Part shown: one piece after another, positions 42,621-50,556 of the stretch
How positions within the stretch are numbered: the first letter of the stretch is position 1
Layout of the letters: each line of letters opens with the position of its first letter
Assembly (NCBI RefSeq): GCF_025567085.1
Contig: NZ_JAOQJN010000006.1
Span: 1-64,000, forward strand
Reading direction: 5' to 3'
DNA from: Bovifimicola ammoniilytica
GTDB taxonomy: Bacteria > Bacillota > Clostridia > Lachnospirales > Lachnospiraceae
Length of the DNA: 64,000 nt
Made by a program: the position numbers and the translations under genes
Notes under the pieces: model-generated
The model's database searches: none
The model's input: only the letters and a program-made list of their open reading frames with translations
What the model was told of the DNA's origin: nothing

Positions 42621-43697
42621 ATGGACGAGAAATATATGAGAAGAGCGATAGAGCTTGCTAAGTCTGCAATGGGACATACTTCACCTAATCCGATGGTAGG
42701 CTGTGTGGTTGTTAAAGATGGAAGAATAATCAGCGAGGCTTGTCATGAAAGATATGGAGAATTTCATGCTGAAAGAAATGCATTGTTAAGATGCAAGGAA
42801 GATACTAAAGGTGCTGAATTATATGTTACATTAGAGCCATGCTGCCATTATGGTAAGACACCACCATGCACAGAGATAATTATTGAAAAAGGAATCAGTA
42901 AAGTATATGTGGGCAGTATGGACAGCAATCCGTTAGTATCAGGTCATGGTGTGGAAATACTAAGACAACATGGAATTGAAGTCGAATGTGGTATCTTAGA
43001 AGATGAATGTATTAAGATGAATGAAATATTTTTCCATTACATCAGTACAAAGACACCATTTGTAGCAGCTAAATATGCAATGACATTAGATGGTAAGATT
43101 GCAGCATACACAGGTAATTCTAAATGGGTTACATCTGAGCAGTCAAGACTTCATGTTCAACAGCTTAGAAAAAAATATTCAGGAATTATGGTTGGGATAA
43201 ATACGGTTTTAGCCGATAATCCAATGCTGAATTGCAGAATAGAGGAGGGAGTTAATCCTGTAAGGATAATTCTTGATTCGAATTTAAGAATACCTGAAGA
43301 TTGTAATATCGTTAATACCGCTAATGATATCAAAACAATTATAGCATACTGTAAATGTGAAGAAGCTAAGCTCGAAAGATTAAGTGAAAAAGGCATCACA
43401 TTTATTAAGACTAAGGGTGAAAGAGTTGATTTGAAAGAATTAATGATTAAACTTGGTGAAATGAAGATAGACAGTGTGCTTATTGAGGGCGGTGCAAGTG
43501 TAAATGCTGCCGCATTCGAAAGTGGTATTGTAAATAAAGTGTATGCATATATTGCACCAAAGATTATTATGGGAGAAAATGCAAAATCTCCGATTGGTGG
43601 CAAGGGAATTGCACTTATGAAAGATGCAATTAATCTAGAAGATATAACGGTAACAAATATAGAAAACGATATTCTTATAGAGGGATATGTAAGATAG
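42621..43697 (+). CDS. ribD: Bifunctional riboflavin deaminase/reductase (RibD)
   Basis: 358 residues from the ATG at 42621, preceded by AAGGAGG; the frame is open further upstream without a site. Deaminase domain (zinc ligands in FHAERNAL and EPCCHYGKTPPC) and reductase domain (FVAAKYAMTLDGKIA, SVLIEGGASVNAAA). First gene of the operon behind the FMN riboswitch. Confidence 0.95.
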   Translation: MDEKYMRRAIELAKSAMGHTSPNPMVGCVVVKDGRIISEACHERYGEFHAERNALLRCKEDTKGAELYVTLEPCCHYGKTPPCTEIIIEKGISKVYVGSMDSNPLVSGHGVEILRQHGIEVECGILEDECIKMNEIFFHYISTKTPFVAAKYAMTLDGKIAAYTGNSKWVTSEQSRLHVQQLRKKYSGIMVGINTVLADNPMLNCRIEEGVNPVRIILDSNLRIPEDCNIVNTANDIKTIIAYCKCEEAKLERLSEKGITFIKTKGERVDLKELMIKLGEMKIDSVLIEGGASVNAAAFESGIVNKVYAYIAPKIIMGENAKSPIGGKGIALMKDAINLEDITVTNIENDILIEGYVR

Positions 43698-43716
43698 AAT
43701 ATCTTCGGAAAGGATA

Positions 43717-43833
43717 GTGCGAAAAATCGAATTGATATGTCGATTTTTCACACAGTTAATTAGTATCACAGGTGATACTAATTAGCGTTTATCGCAGAGC
43801 CAAATCTGAAATTTGGCCCGCGTTTCCTGCGAT
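43717..43833 (+). repeat. Four-hairpin repeat element, copy D (ribD-ribE), with 21-bp flanking direct repeat
   Basis: Stems: GTGCGAAAAATCGA / TCGATTTTTCACAC; TTAATTAGTATCAC / GTGATACTAATTA, a fully different but still paired second stem; GAGCCAAAT / ATTTGGCCC; the fourth stem is replaced by flanking sequence. The 21 bases at 43694-43714 (containing the ribD stop codon and an AAAGGA site) are repeated exactly at 43834-43854, directly before ribE. Confidence 0.9.
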
Positions 43834-43860
43834 ATAGAATATCTTCGGAAAGGAGAAGAG

Positions 43861-44529
43861 ATGTTTACAGGTCTTGTAGAAGAAATCGGTACTGTTAACC
43901 GTATCAATATGGGAAATAATTCAGGAACTATTGATATAAAGACAGGAAAAATTCTTAATAATACAAAAATCGGTGACAGTATTGCTGTTAACGGAGTGTG
44001 TCTTACGGTAACAAAGTTAAAAGGAGACACATTTGAAGCAGATGTTATGGCTGAAACCTTCAGGAGAAGTTCACTTGGTAAACTTAAGGCGAAATCACAC
44101 GTTAATCTTGAAAGAGCCATGGCTGCTGATGGAAGATTTGGGGGACATATTGTATCAGGACATATTGATGGGACAGGAACCGTATCAGAGATAAAGCCTG
44201 AAGAAAATGCAATATGGTATACCATATCGGCTGATAAGAAGATTTTAAGATATATAGTCGAAAAAGGTTCAATTGCCATTGACGGAATAAGCCTTACTGT
44301 GGCATATGTTGATGATAAATGCTTCAAAGTATCTATAATTCCACATACGAAAAGTGAAACAATTCTTCAATATAAATCAGCTGGAGATATAGTTAATCTC
44401 GAATGTGATATCATTGGTAAATATGTTGAAAGGCTTATGACATTTAAAGAAGATAGTGAAAGCGGCAATCAAGACAGCAGTAAAGGTAGTAATGTAACAT
44501 TAGAACTGCTTGCAAGATGCGGCTTTTAG
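43861..44529 (+). CDS. ribE: Riboflavin synthase alpha subunit
   Basis: 222 residues from the ATG at 43861 (AAAGGAGA upstream). Two tandem lumazine-binding half domains: MFTGLVEEIGTV with VNGVCLTV, then GHIVSGHIDGTGTV with DGISLTVA. Dismutates two 6,7-dimethyl-8-ribityllumazine molecules. The final 20 residues (SESGNQDSSKGS region) are a polar insertion before the end. Confidence 0.94.
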   Translation: MFTGLVEEIGTVNRINMGNNSGTIDIKTGKILNNTKIGDSIAVNGVCLTVTKLKGDTFEADVMAETFRRSSLGKLKAKSHVNLERAMAADGRFGGHIVSGHIDGTGTVSEIKPEENAIWYTISADKKILRYIVEKGSIAIDGISLTVAYVDDKCFKVSIIPHTKSETILQYKSAGDIVNLECDIIGKYVERLMTFKEDSESGNQDSSKGSNVTLELLARCGF

Positions 44530-44606
44530 GCATATTAATTTATAGAAAGGAATAACCACTGTTAGTATAGATATAAAATACTAATCAGATTATTAAGGTG
44601 AAAATA

Positions 44607-45806
44607 ATGAAAGAAATAGGAACAATACCTCAGGCGTTAGAAGATTTAAAGAATGGTAAAGTTATATTAGTTATCGATGATCCTGACAGAGAAAATGAGG
44701 GAGATTTGATATGTGCAGCAGAATTTGCAACACAGGAAAATGTTAATTTTATGGCATCTGATGCAAAAGGACTTATCTGTATGCCAATGAGCAAAGAATG
44801 GTGCCAGAAACTCGATTTACAGCAGATGGTAAGTGTAAATACTGACAATCATTCTACTGCCTTTACGGTTTCAATAGACCATGTAGATACAACAACAGGT
44901 ATTTCAGCATATGAACGTTCATATACAGCAATGAAAACAGTAGAAGATGGTGCTAAGCCTGAAGATTTCAGACGTCCTGGTCATATGTTTCCACTTGAAG
45001 CAAGAGAGGGTGGCGTATTAAAAAGAGCAGGACATACAGAGGCTACTGTAGATCTTGTGACATTAGCAGGGCTTAAACCGGTTGGTTTATGCTGTGAAAT
45101 AATGCGTGAAGACGGAACAATGATGAGAACAACAGAATTGTTACAATTTGCTGATGAACATAATCTCACAGTTATTACAATTGCAGATTTGATTAAATAC
45201 AGATTAGAAATGGGTGGACTTGTTAAGAAAGAGGCAAAAGCAAAACTACCAACTAAATATGGTGAATTTGTTATACATGGATATGAAGAAGTATTGACAG
45301 GACATCACCACGTTGCACTTACAATGGGTGATATATCAAACGGAGAGCCTGTATTATGCCGCGTTCATTCAGAGTGTCTTACAGGTGATGTATTCGGTTC
45401 AGCAAGATGTGATTGTGGCGAACAGTTAGAAGAAGCTATGAAAATGATTGCTAAAGAGGGAAGAGGAATTTTAGTCTATTTAAGACAGGAGGGAAGAGGA
45501 ATCGGTCTTATTAATAAGTTAAAAGCCTATGAACTTCAGGAAAAGGGATATGATACTGTTGAAGCAAATGTTAAATTAGGCTTTGCACCTGATTTGAGAG
45601 ATTATGGAATCGGAGCAGAGATACTATATGATTTGGGTGCAAAACATCTTAGATTACTTACCAATAACCCAACTAAGATATCAGGTTTGTCAGGATATGG
45701 AATTACAATTGATGAACGTGTTCCAATTGAAATTAAAGCCGGTAAATATGATTTATTCTATCTGAAAACAAAACAAGAGAAAATGCATCATATGACAAAC
45801 TATTAA
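44607..45806 (+). CDS. ribBA: Bifunctional DHBP synthase / GTP cyclohydrolase II (RibBA)
   Basis: 399 residues. N-terminal 3,4-dihydroxy-2-butanone 4-phosphate synthase (VIDDPDRENEGDLICAAE, GHMFPLEAREGGVLKRAGHTEA) and C-terminal GTP cyclohydrolase II (zinc site CLTGDVFGSARCDCGEQL, LRQEGRGIGL, LLTNNPTK). ATG at 44607 has AAGGTG 6 bases upstream; a GTG at 44598 overlaps that site. Confidence 0.95.
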   Translation: MKEIGTIPQALEDLKNGKVILVIDDPDRENEGDLICAAEFATQENVNFMASDAKGLICMPMSKEWCQKLDLQQMVSVNTDNHSTAFTVSIDHVDTTTGISAYERSYTAMKTVEDGAKPEDFRRPGHMFPLEAREGGVLKRAGHTEATVDLVTLAGLKPVGLCCEIMREDGTMMRTTELLQFADEHNLTVITIADLIKYRLEMGGLVKKEAKAKLPTKYGEFVIHGYEEVLTGHHHVALTMGDISNGEPVLCRVHSECLTGDVFGSARCDCGEQLEEAMKMIAKEGRGILVYLRQEGRGIGLINKLKAYELQEKGYDTVEANVKLGFAPDLRDYGIGAEILYDLGAKHLRLLTNNPTKISGLSGYGITIDERVPIEIKAGKYDLFYLKTKQEKMHHMTNY

Positions 45807-45842
45807 TAAAATTATATTAGATTAGAAAGAAGGAAAAAGATT

Positions 45843-46310
45843 ATGAAGATTTTAGAAGGAAATGTAGTAGGCACAGGCGCAAGAATAGGAATGGTTGCAG
45901 CAAGATTTAATGAATTTATTGTATCAAAACTTGTATCAGGTGCAGAAGATGCTCTTGTTCGTCATGGTGTAGATAGTGATAGTATTACACTTGCATGGGT
46001 TCCAGGAGCATATGAGATTCCTGTTATAGCTAAGAAAATGGCAGAAAGCGGAAGATATGATGCTATTATCTGTTTAGGAGCAGTTATCAAAGGTTCTACA
46101 AGTCATTATGATTTAGTATGTAACGAAGTCAGCAAAGGAATTGCCGCAGTCAGCTTAGAAACAGGTGTACCTGTATTATTTGGAGTTATTACAACAGATA
46201 ATATTGAGCAGGCAATTGAGAGAGCAGGAACAAAGGCAGGTAACAAGGGTTATGATGTTGCCTGCTCTGCAATAGAAATGATTAACCTTATTAAAGGTGG
46301 ATTAAAATAA
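45843..46310 (+). CDS. ribH: 6,7-dimethyl-8-ribityllumazine synthase
   Basis: 155 residues, normal length. Motifs VAARFNEFIV, WVPGAYEIPVIA, CLGAVIKGSTSHYD and GVITTDN. Condenses the products of RibD and RibBA to lumazine. Last gene of the rib operon; RBS AGAAAGAAGGA-like purine stretch before the ATG. Confidence 0.96.
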   Translation: MKILEGNVVGTGARIGMVAARFNEFIVSKLVSGAEDALVRHGVDSDSITLAWVPGAYEIPVIAKKMAESGRYDAIICLGAVIKGSTSHYDLVCNEVSKGIAAVSLETGVPVLFGVITTDNIEQAIERAGTKAGNKGYDVACSAIEMINLIKGGLK

Positions 46311-46593
46311 GAGAAACAAAATATACTAAATAACAGAATGGATATGATAAATGGTCCAATCTGGAATAAAATTATACAATATGCACTTTTAATAGCGGCA
46401 ACTTCCTAATCCTTAGTGAAACAGAGTTATAGTAAATAACATTTATTGACTTTGATGATGTTATAAATATTGATTCTGAAAACGTCACATTTGTAAATGG
46501 TAAATAAAAATTTTAATTGTGTGAAACCAGTAGACAAAAAATCTACTGGTTTCATCATGTTCAAAATTATCTAAGATAATGGATTTTTTTAAA
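46311..46593. other. Gene-poor stretch with a hairpin and a decayed reading frame
   Basis: A+T-rich. The only coding trace is the short frame FIDFDDVINIDSENVTFVNGK ending near 46507, perhaps the tail of a lost gene. A 12-bp hairpin, GAAACCAGTAGA / TCTACTGGTTTC (46523-46553), may end the rib transcript, although no T run follows. Confidence 0.5.
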
Positions 46594-46881
46594 TTATAGG
46601 ATTTTCTGCTCCATAGAAGTCCATTGAAATTGAGTATTTGCATCATACCATCGATTGCTTATCATTAACTCTGTATCGTTATCGAGGCGGACTTTCTGGA
46701 AGTTGTAACCCTTATTCATAAAATACTGACCCAGTTTCATCCTCATGATATGTTCCGCATTTGCCGTATGGAATGCGTTGTCTGACTTTGACGGTGTACT
46801 TCGGCAGTAGTACAAAAATGGATATTCAGCATTTTGTAGGAAGTCAGTTACTTTCTGGTGGAAAGGCTGATATTTGTAACC
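46594..46881 (-). pseudogene. C-terminal fragment of an unidentified A+T-rich gene
   Basis: About 95 residues ending FQWTSMEQKIL read like real protein (YKYQPFHQKVTDFLQNAEYPFLYY, GQYFMNKGYNFQKV). The frame remains open further 5' only as the antisense of the relaxase fragment on the other strand, so the gene has lost its beginning at the junction near 46,885. I do not recognise the family. Confidence 0.5.
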
Positions 46882-46889
46882 AGTAACAG

Positions 46890-47210
46890 CACAAGTATCC
46901 GCAGCTTTAAGATAGCCGCGGATAACGGCAACGATTACGCCGAATGCCGTCTCGGTAAAATCTATCTTTACGGCAAAGATGTTCCGAGAGATAGCGATAA
47001 GGCGATGTACTATCTTCATCTTGCCGCCGATCATGACAATCAATATGCCGCACAGCTCATCCACAGCATTAAGGTAAACGGCAATTGGACGGCGGCACTT
47101 GCCTCTCTTCGCCTGCTCGGACACATGGCTCGTATCATCCAAAACCACTTGGAGGACGAGCGCAAAAGCAGAGGAAACAGCATCGACCGCAAGCTGCGCC
47201 GGCAGACAGA
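46890..47210 (+). pseudogene. Fragment of a conjugative-element relaxase-type protein with Sel1-like repeats
   Basis: Contains FKIAADNGNDYAECRLGKIY, MYYLHLAADHDNQYAAQLIH and LASLRLLGHMARIIQ, which resemble the Sel1-like C-terminal region found in relaxases of Firmicutes conjugative elements. No start, no relaxase catalytic domain, and it runs into unrelated sequence. Family assignment is from memory of the motif pattern and is tentative. Confidence 0.5.
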
Positions 47211-47309
47211 CTTGGTCGCACTCCTGCAAAGTCAGGGCGAACACTTAAAACGCTCCGGCAAGGAATATGAGTGGTGTTCTGTGCGCCAGAGAAGCGGCAC
47301 ATCGTGTCG

Positions 47310-47555
47310 GTATTCAATGTAATTCAAGAGCTACTCGCTCCGTCCAAAAAGAAAGGCAAGAATCAGTTTCAGCAGCTGATGGAGTTACTGCCGAACGAGC
47401 ATAAGGCAAAATGGTTTGCGGGTGCGGCACTGAACACCACCGAACAGAGTATGGCAAGTGTTATGAGTACGGCACTGTCAAGGCTCAACGCTTTCCACGA
47501 CACCGAGTTAGAGCAACTCCTGTGCTTCGACACTGAAATCGATGCTGAAACCTTC
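47310..47555 (+). pseudogene. Fragment of a VirD4/TraG-type conjugation coupling protein
   Basis: The segment VIQELLAPSKKKGKNQFQQL, LLPNEHKAKWFAGAALNT, EQSMASVMSTALSRLNAF and LEQLLCFDTEIDAETF resembles the internal part of TraG/VirD4 coupling proteins of Tn916/Tn1549-type elements, without either end. Similarity stops abruptly at about 47,555, about 20 bases before the promoter of the next operon. Confidence 0.6.
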
Positions 47556-47577
47556 GTGCTAAGTCGTCCGTGTCGAC

Positions 47578-47606
47578 TTGCTTTTATTCGGATATTCGTA
47601 TATAAT
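47578..47606 (+). promoter_or_regulatory. Promoter of the sigma factor operon
   Basis: TTGCTT (47578-47583), 17-bp spacer, TATAAT (47601-47606). It leaves a leader of about 290 bases before the sigma factor start. The leader holds an open frame beginning at the ATG at 47643 (GGAGGTG upstream) that joins the sigma factor frame, so a long N-terminal extension or a short leader peptide is possible. Confidence 0.75.
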
Positions 47607-47906
47607 GTATTGCATTGAGTATTATCCATGCGGAGGTGCGGTATGAACGGGATCAAGGGCTATATCTCCATTCGGGGGGGTGCCCTACCGTTGTGGCGTG
47701 TCGGAGCGGCGGGTCAATCAGTATTGCGTCGAGGGGCGGATCTCTGGCGAGTCCCAGTTCGGGCGTTCATGGGCGATTCCGGAAAATGCGGAAAAGCCGT
47801 CCGACCTGTGCTTTTAGGAACAGCACCGCGATCCCGGCAGGACAAGCACCTGACGGATCCCTTCAGCATTGGAATTGGAAGCATCCGCAAAAAGGAGGTG
47901 AGTGCG

Positions 47907-48455
47907 ATGGCCTGCGATGAAACCCTATACCGCCAATATCTTAGCGGCGACGACGCTGGGCTGGAAGCCCTGATGAAAAAATACGGCGCCCCCCTGACCC
48001 TGTATATCGACGGCTATCTGCACGACGTTCACGAGTCAGAAGAGCTGATGCTGGACGTTTTCGCCTATCTGTTCACGAAAAAGCCCCGAATCCGGGAAGG
48101 CGGCCTCAAGGCGTATCTGTATAAGGCGGCGCGGCACATGGCGTTGCGCCATAAGAGCAGGAGGAAGCCCCTGTTCAGCCTCGATGCACTGACCGACGAG
48201 CCGGAGGGACGGCTGCTGGTGGAGGAGGTTATACGGACGGAGGAGCGAAACCGCACCCTGCACTTCTGCATGAGCGAAATGAACCCGGACTATCGGGAAG
48301 TCCTCTATCTCACCTATTTTGAGGATATGAGCTACGCACAGGTGGCGGAGGTCACGGGAAAAACGGTAAAACAGATCACCAACATGGTGTATCGCGGAAA
48401 GAAAAGCCTGCGAAGGCTACTGGAACGGGAGGGAATCACAAATGCGGAGTCATGA
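47907..48455 (+). CDS. ECF-type RNA polymerase sigma factor
   Basis: 182 residues. Region 2-like N-terminus (YRQYLSGDDAGLEALMKKYG, AYLYKAARHMALRHKSRR) and region 4 helix-turn-helix (MNPDYREVLYLTYFEDMSYAQVAEV, KQITNMVYRGKKSLRRLLE). AAAGGAGGTG precedes the ATG at ideal distance, so I prefer this start over the in-frame ATG at 47643. Overlaps the next gene by 14 bases. Likely directs transcription of its own neighbours, perhaps the giant surface protein gene. Confidence 0.88.
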   Translation: MACDETLYRQYLSGDDAGLEALMKKYGAPLTLYIDGYLHDVHESEELMLDVFAYLFTKKPRIREGGLKAYLYKAARHMALRHKSRRKPLFSLDALTDEPEGRLLVEEVIRTEERNRTLHFCMSEMNPDYREVLYLTYFEDMSYAQVAEVTGKTVKQITNMVYRGKKSLRRLLEREGITNAES

Positions 48456-48804
48456 AGAGCGCGTCGCGGAGACAAAGCGGCGCATTGAAAAAATTGAGCG
48501 GGAAAAACGGCTGCGGCGCAATACGGTCACCATGGCTTCTACCGTGGTGGCGTGCCTTGCGCTACTCATCGGCGCGTCCTTCGCCATGCCCGGCATTGCC
48601 GCAAGCATCCAGGCAGGCGACTATGCGGGCTTTGGAACGGCGGCCAGTATGTACGGCGTTGGCGCGGCTTTGGGATACATTGTTATCGGGTTGCTGGCCT
48701 TTCTTCTCGGTGTGTGCGTGACCGTTCTGTGCTTCCGGCTGCGGCAGATGAGCCGTGAGGACGGGCAGGACAAGGAAAGCGAGGATGCACATGGAGCTGA
48801 TTGA
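48442..48804 (+). CDS. Small membrane protein, candidate anti-sigma factor
   Basis: 120 residues: a charged cytoplasmic N-terminus (about 30 residues, HEERVAETKRRIEKIEREKR), two hydrophobic helices and a charged tail. It overlaps the sigma factor gene by 14 bases, the usual place for an anti-sigma factor. The second helix and following CFRLRQM are similar to the end of the protein at 50203-50556 (ALCFRLRNR), so the two are paralogous. No known anti-sigma domain is visible. Confidence 0.65.
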   Translation: MRSHEERVAETKRRIEKIEREKRLRRNTVTMASTVVACLALLIGASFAMPGIAASIQAGDYAGFGTAASMYGVGAALGYIVIGLLAFLLGVCVTVLCFRLRQMSREDGQDKESEDAHGAD

Positions 48805-49417
48805 GAACCTGTTGCAACTGCTGGTCACGTTCGTCGGCGCGCTGCTTTCCGGCATATCCTACCGGACAAGCCGCAGGCAGGCGTTTTTTCTGCTACTGTG
48901 CTTTTATGGCTGCTTTGCCCTCGGTGCGCTCTACTGGACGCTGTACCTGCTGCTGTTCGATACCACGCCGCAGGTCTTTTATGTGTCGGAGTTCGGCTGG
49001 GTAGCCAGCGTAATTTTTCTGCACATTTTACAGGCCACGCTCTCCGACACGGAGGAACGCGCCTTCCGCTGCCGCAGGGCATGGCTTGCACCTATGTTCG
49101 GCGTGCCGCTGCTGGCGTTCTACTGTGTTTTCGGGGACATTCTCTCCAACCTTATCTGGTGCGGCATGATGATATGGCTCTCCTTCTGCGCCATTCGAGG
49201 GCTTGCCTATGCGAAAACGCAGATGGGCGCGTCGCGGAATATGCGGTGGTTTCACATCGGCGTGCTGTGCTTTGTGTTCGCTGAGTATCTGCTTTGGACG
49301 GCGGGCTGCTTCTGGCCAGATACCTCACCGGCGAGCCCAACCTTCTGGTGCGATATGCTGCTGACGCTTGCGATTCTGGGGTTGCTGCCCGCCACGAGAA
49401 AGGCGGTGGAAGCATGA
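48791..49417 (+). CDS. Polytopic membrane protein of unknown function
   Basis: 208 residues with about six or seven hydrophobic helices and short loops, the general look of a sensor membrane domain without a signalling domain. The ATG at 48791 has GAGG 6 bases upstream; the ATG at 48785 is equally possible. It overlaps its neighbours at both ends (14 bases before, 4 bases after), so the genes are translated as a chain. Confidence 0.7.
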   Translation: MELIENLLQLLVTFVGALLSGISYRTSRRQAFFLLLCFYGCFALGALYWTLYLLLFDTTPQVFYVSEFGWVASVIFLHILQATLSDTEERAFRCRRAWLAPMFGVPLLAFYCVFGDILSNLIWCGMMIWLSFCAIRGLAYAKTQMGASRNMRWFHIGVLCFVFAEYLLWTAGCFWPDTSPASPTFWCDMLLTLAILGLLPATRKAVEA

Positions 49418-50043
49418 CCTATATCGAAAATATCTTCCTCTGCATGGTATCTCCCCTGTTGGTGGCCGCATTGTGCATGGGCAGGCGGCAGCTCCGCTTC
49501 TTCCTGTTTAGCATTGCCGGGATGGGTGTGTGTCTGCTTTCAGCCTATATCAACACCTTCCTTGCGGCGGTGTGTCAGGCGGACGCCCTTGCCGCCACGG
49601 CGGAGATCGCACCGGTGGTGGAGGAAATGATGAAGCTGCTGCCGCTGGTGTTCTATCTTCTGGTGTTCGAGCCGGAGGGGGATAAAATCAAAAGTGCAGC
49701 AATAACAGTATCCCTCGCCTTTGCCACCTTTGAAAATGTGTGCTATCTCATCCAGAACGGCGCTGACCGATTCTCCTTCATCTTCTTCCGTGGCTTTGGC
49801 ACGGGAGCCATGCACGTCCTCTGCGGTCTGATTGTGGGCGGAGGGCTTGCCTACACATGGCGGCGGACGTGGCTGAAGGTCGCGGGCACCTGCGGACTGT
49901 TGGGCGCGGCCATTACCCTCCACGCCATCTATAATCTGCTGATCGCTTACGGCGGCACGACGCAGTACATCGCCTACGCCCTGCCGGTGCTGCTGGTGGT
50001 GGCGGGAAGGCTATCCGTTTTCCGATTATCACGGAAGCAATAA
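49414..50043 (+). CDS. PrsW-family intramembrane metalloprotease
   Basis: 209 residues, about eight helices. PrsW signature: EIAPVVEEMMKLLPL (EExxK), FATFENVCYL (FExxxY-like), GAMHVLCG and LHAIYNLL His motifs. In Bacillus subtilis PrsW makes the first cut in the anti-sigma factor RsiW; a parallel role on the 48442-48804 product is an inference. ATGA overlap with the preceding gene. Confidence 0.85.
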   Translation: MTYIENIFLCMVSPLLVAALCMGRRQLRFFLFSIAGMGVCLLSAYINTFLAAVCQADALAATAEIAPVVEEMMKLLPLVFYLLVFEPEGDKIKSAAITVSLAFATFENVCYLIQNGADRFSFIFFRGFGTGAMHVLCGLIVGGGLAYTWRRTWLKVAGTCGLLGAAITLHAIYNLLIAYGGTTQYIAYALPVLLVVAGRLSVFRLSRKQ

Positions 50044-50058
50044 CTGAATATCCATTCC

Positions 50059-50094
50059 TTGAGAGTTGCTTTTTGGCGACTCTCAATTTTTTTT
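50059..50094 (+). terminator. Intrinsic terminator after the PrsW-like gene
   Basis: TTGAGAGTTGC / GCGACTCTCAA hairpin (one mismatch) followed by eight T. It separates the regulatory genes from the surface protein gene, so the latter must have its own promoter in 50095-50200. I see a TATATA at 50141 but no convincing -35 there. Confidence 0.85.
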
Positions 50095-50202
50095 GAAAAA
50101 TTTTGCGTTTTGGGTGAGAGTTTTTTCGATTTTTTGTACCTATATAAGTGAAGGGGTTTTTAAGCCGTATTTCAAAGAATCCAGAGAGGAGGTTCAAACG
50201 AT

Positions 50203-50556
50203 ATGTACGATACTGCAAGACGGGTCGCACTCGTCAAGCAGCGGGTGCGGGAAAACACCCGCCGAAGGCAGCGGTGCGATGCAATAAGCCTCTCCGCAGC
50301 GTGTATGCTGTTGTGCGCAGCACTGACGCAGGCGGTGGACGCATTTGCAGTGCAGGGACAGACCGCCGCATGGGGCAGCTTCGGCACGATGCTGCTGCGG
50401 GAGGACGCAGGCGGCTATGTGCTGGTGGGCGTCGTCTCCTTTGCTGCGGCGACAGCGATCACTGCACTGTGCTTTCGGCTCAGAAATAGAGAAAACCATA
50501 GAAAAGGCGGAGCGGATAAGTCCGCCCGACACGAAAAGGAGGAGAAAAACCAATGA
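50203..50556 (+). CDS. Small membrane protein preceding the giant surface protein
   Basis: 117 residues: basic N-terminus (ARRVALVKQRVRENTRRRQR), two hydrophobic helices, a basic tail. AGGAGGT precedes the ATG. Related to the 48442-48804 protein in layout and in the ITALCFRLRNR segment. ATGA overlap with the surface protein gene. It might help export or anchoring of that protein, or act as a second sigma-factor partner. Confidence 0.65.
   Translation: MYDTARRVALVKQRVRENTRRRQRCDAISLSAACMLLCAALTQAVDAFAVQGQTAAWGSFGTMLLREDAGGYVLVGVVSFAAATAITALCFRLRNRENHRKGGADKSARHEKEEKNQ

Noticed and set aside
47615..47920. Frame of 101 codons overlapping the leader of the sigma factor gene
   Set aside because: Two competing frames cover the same G+C-rich leader and neither shows a recognisable domain; kept only as a note on the sigma factor promoter.
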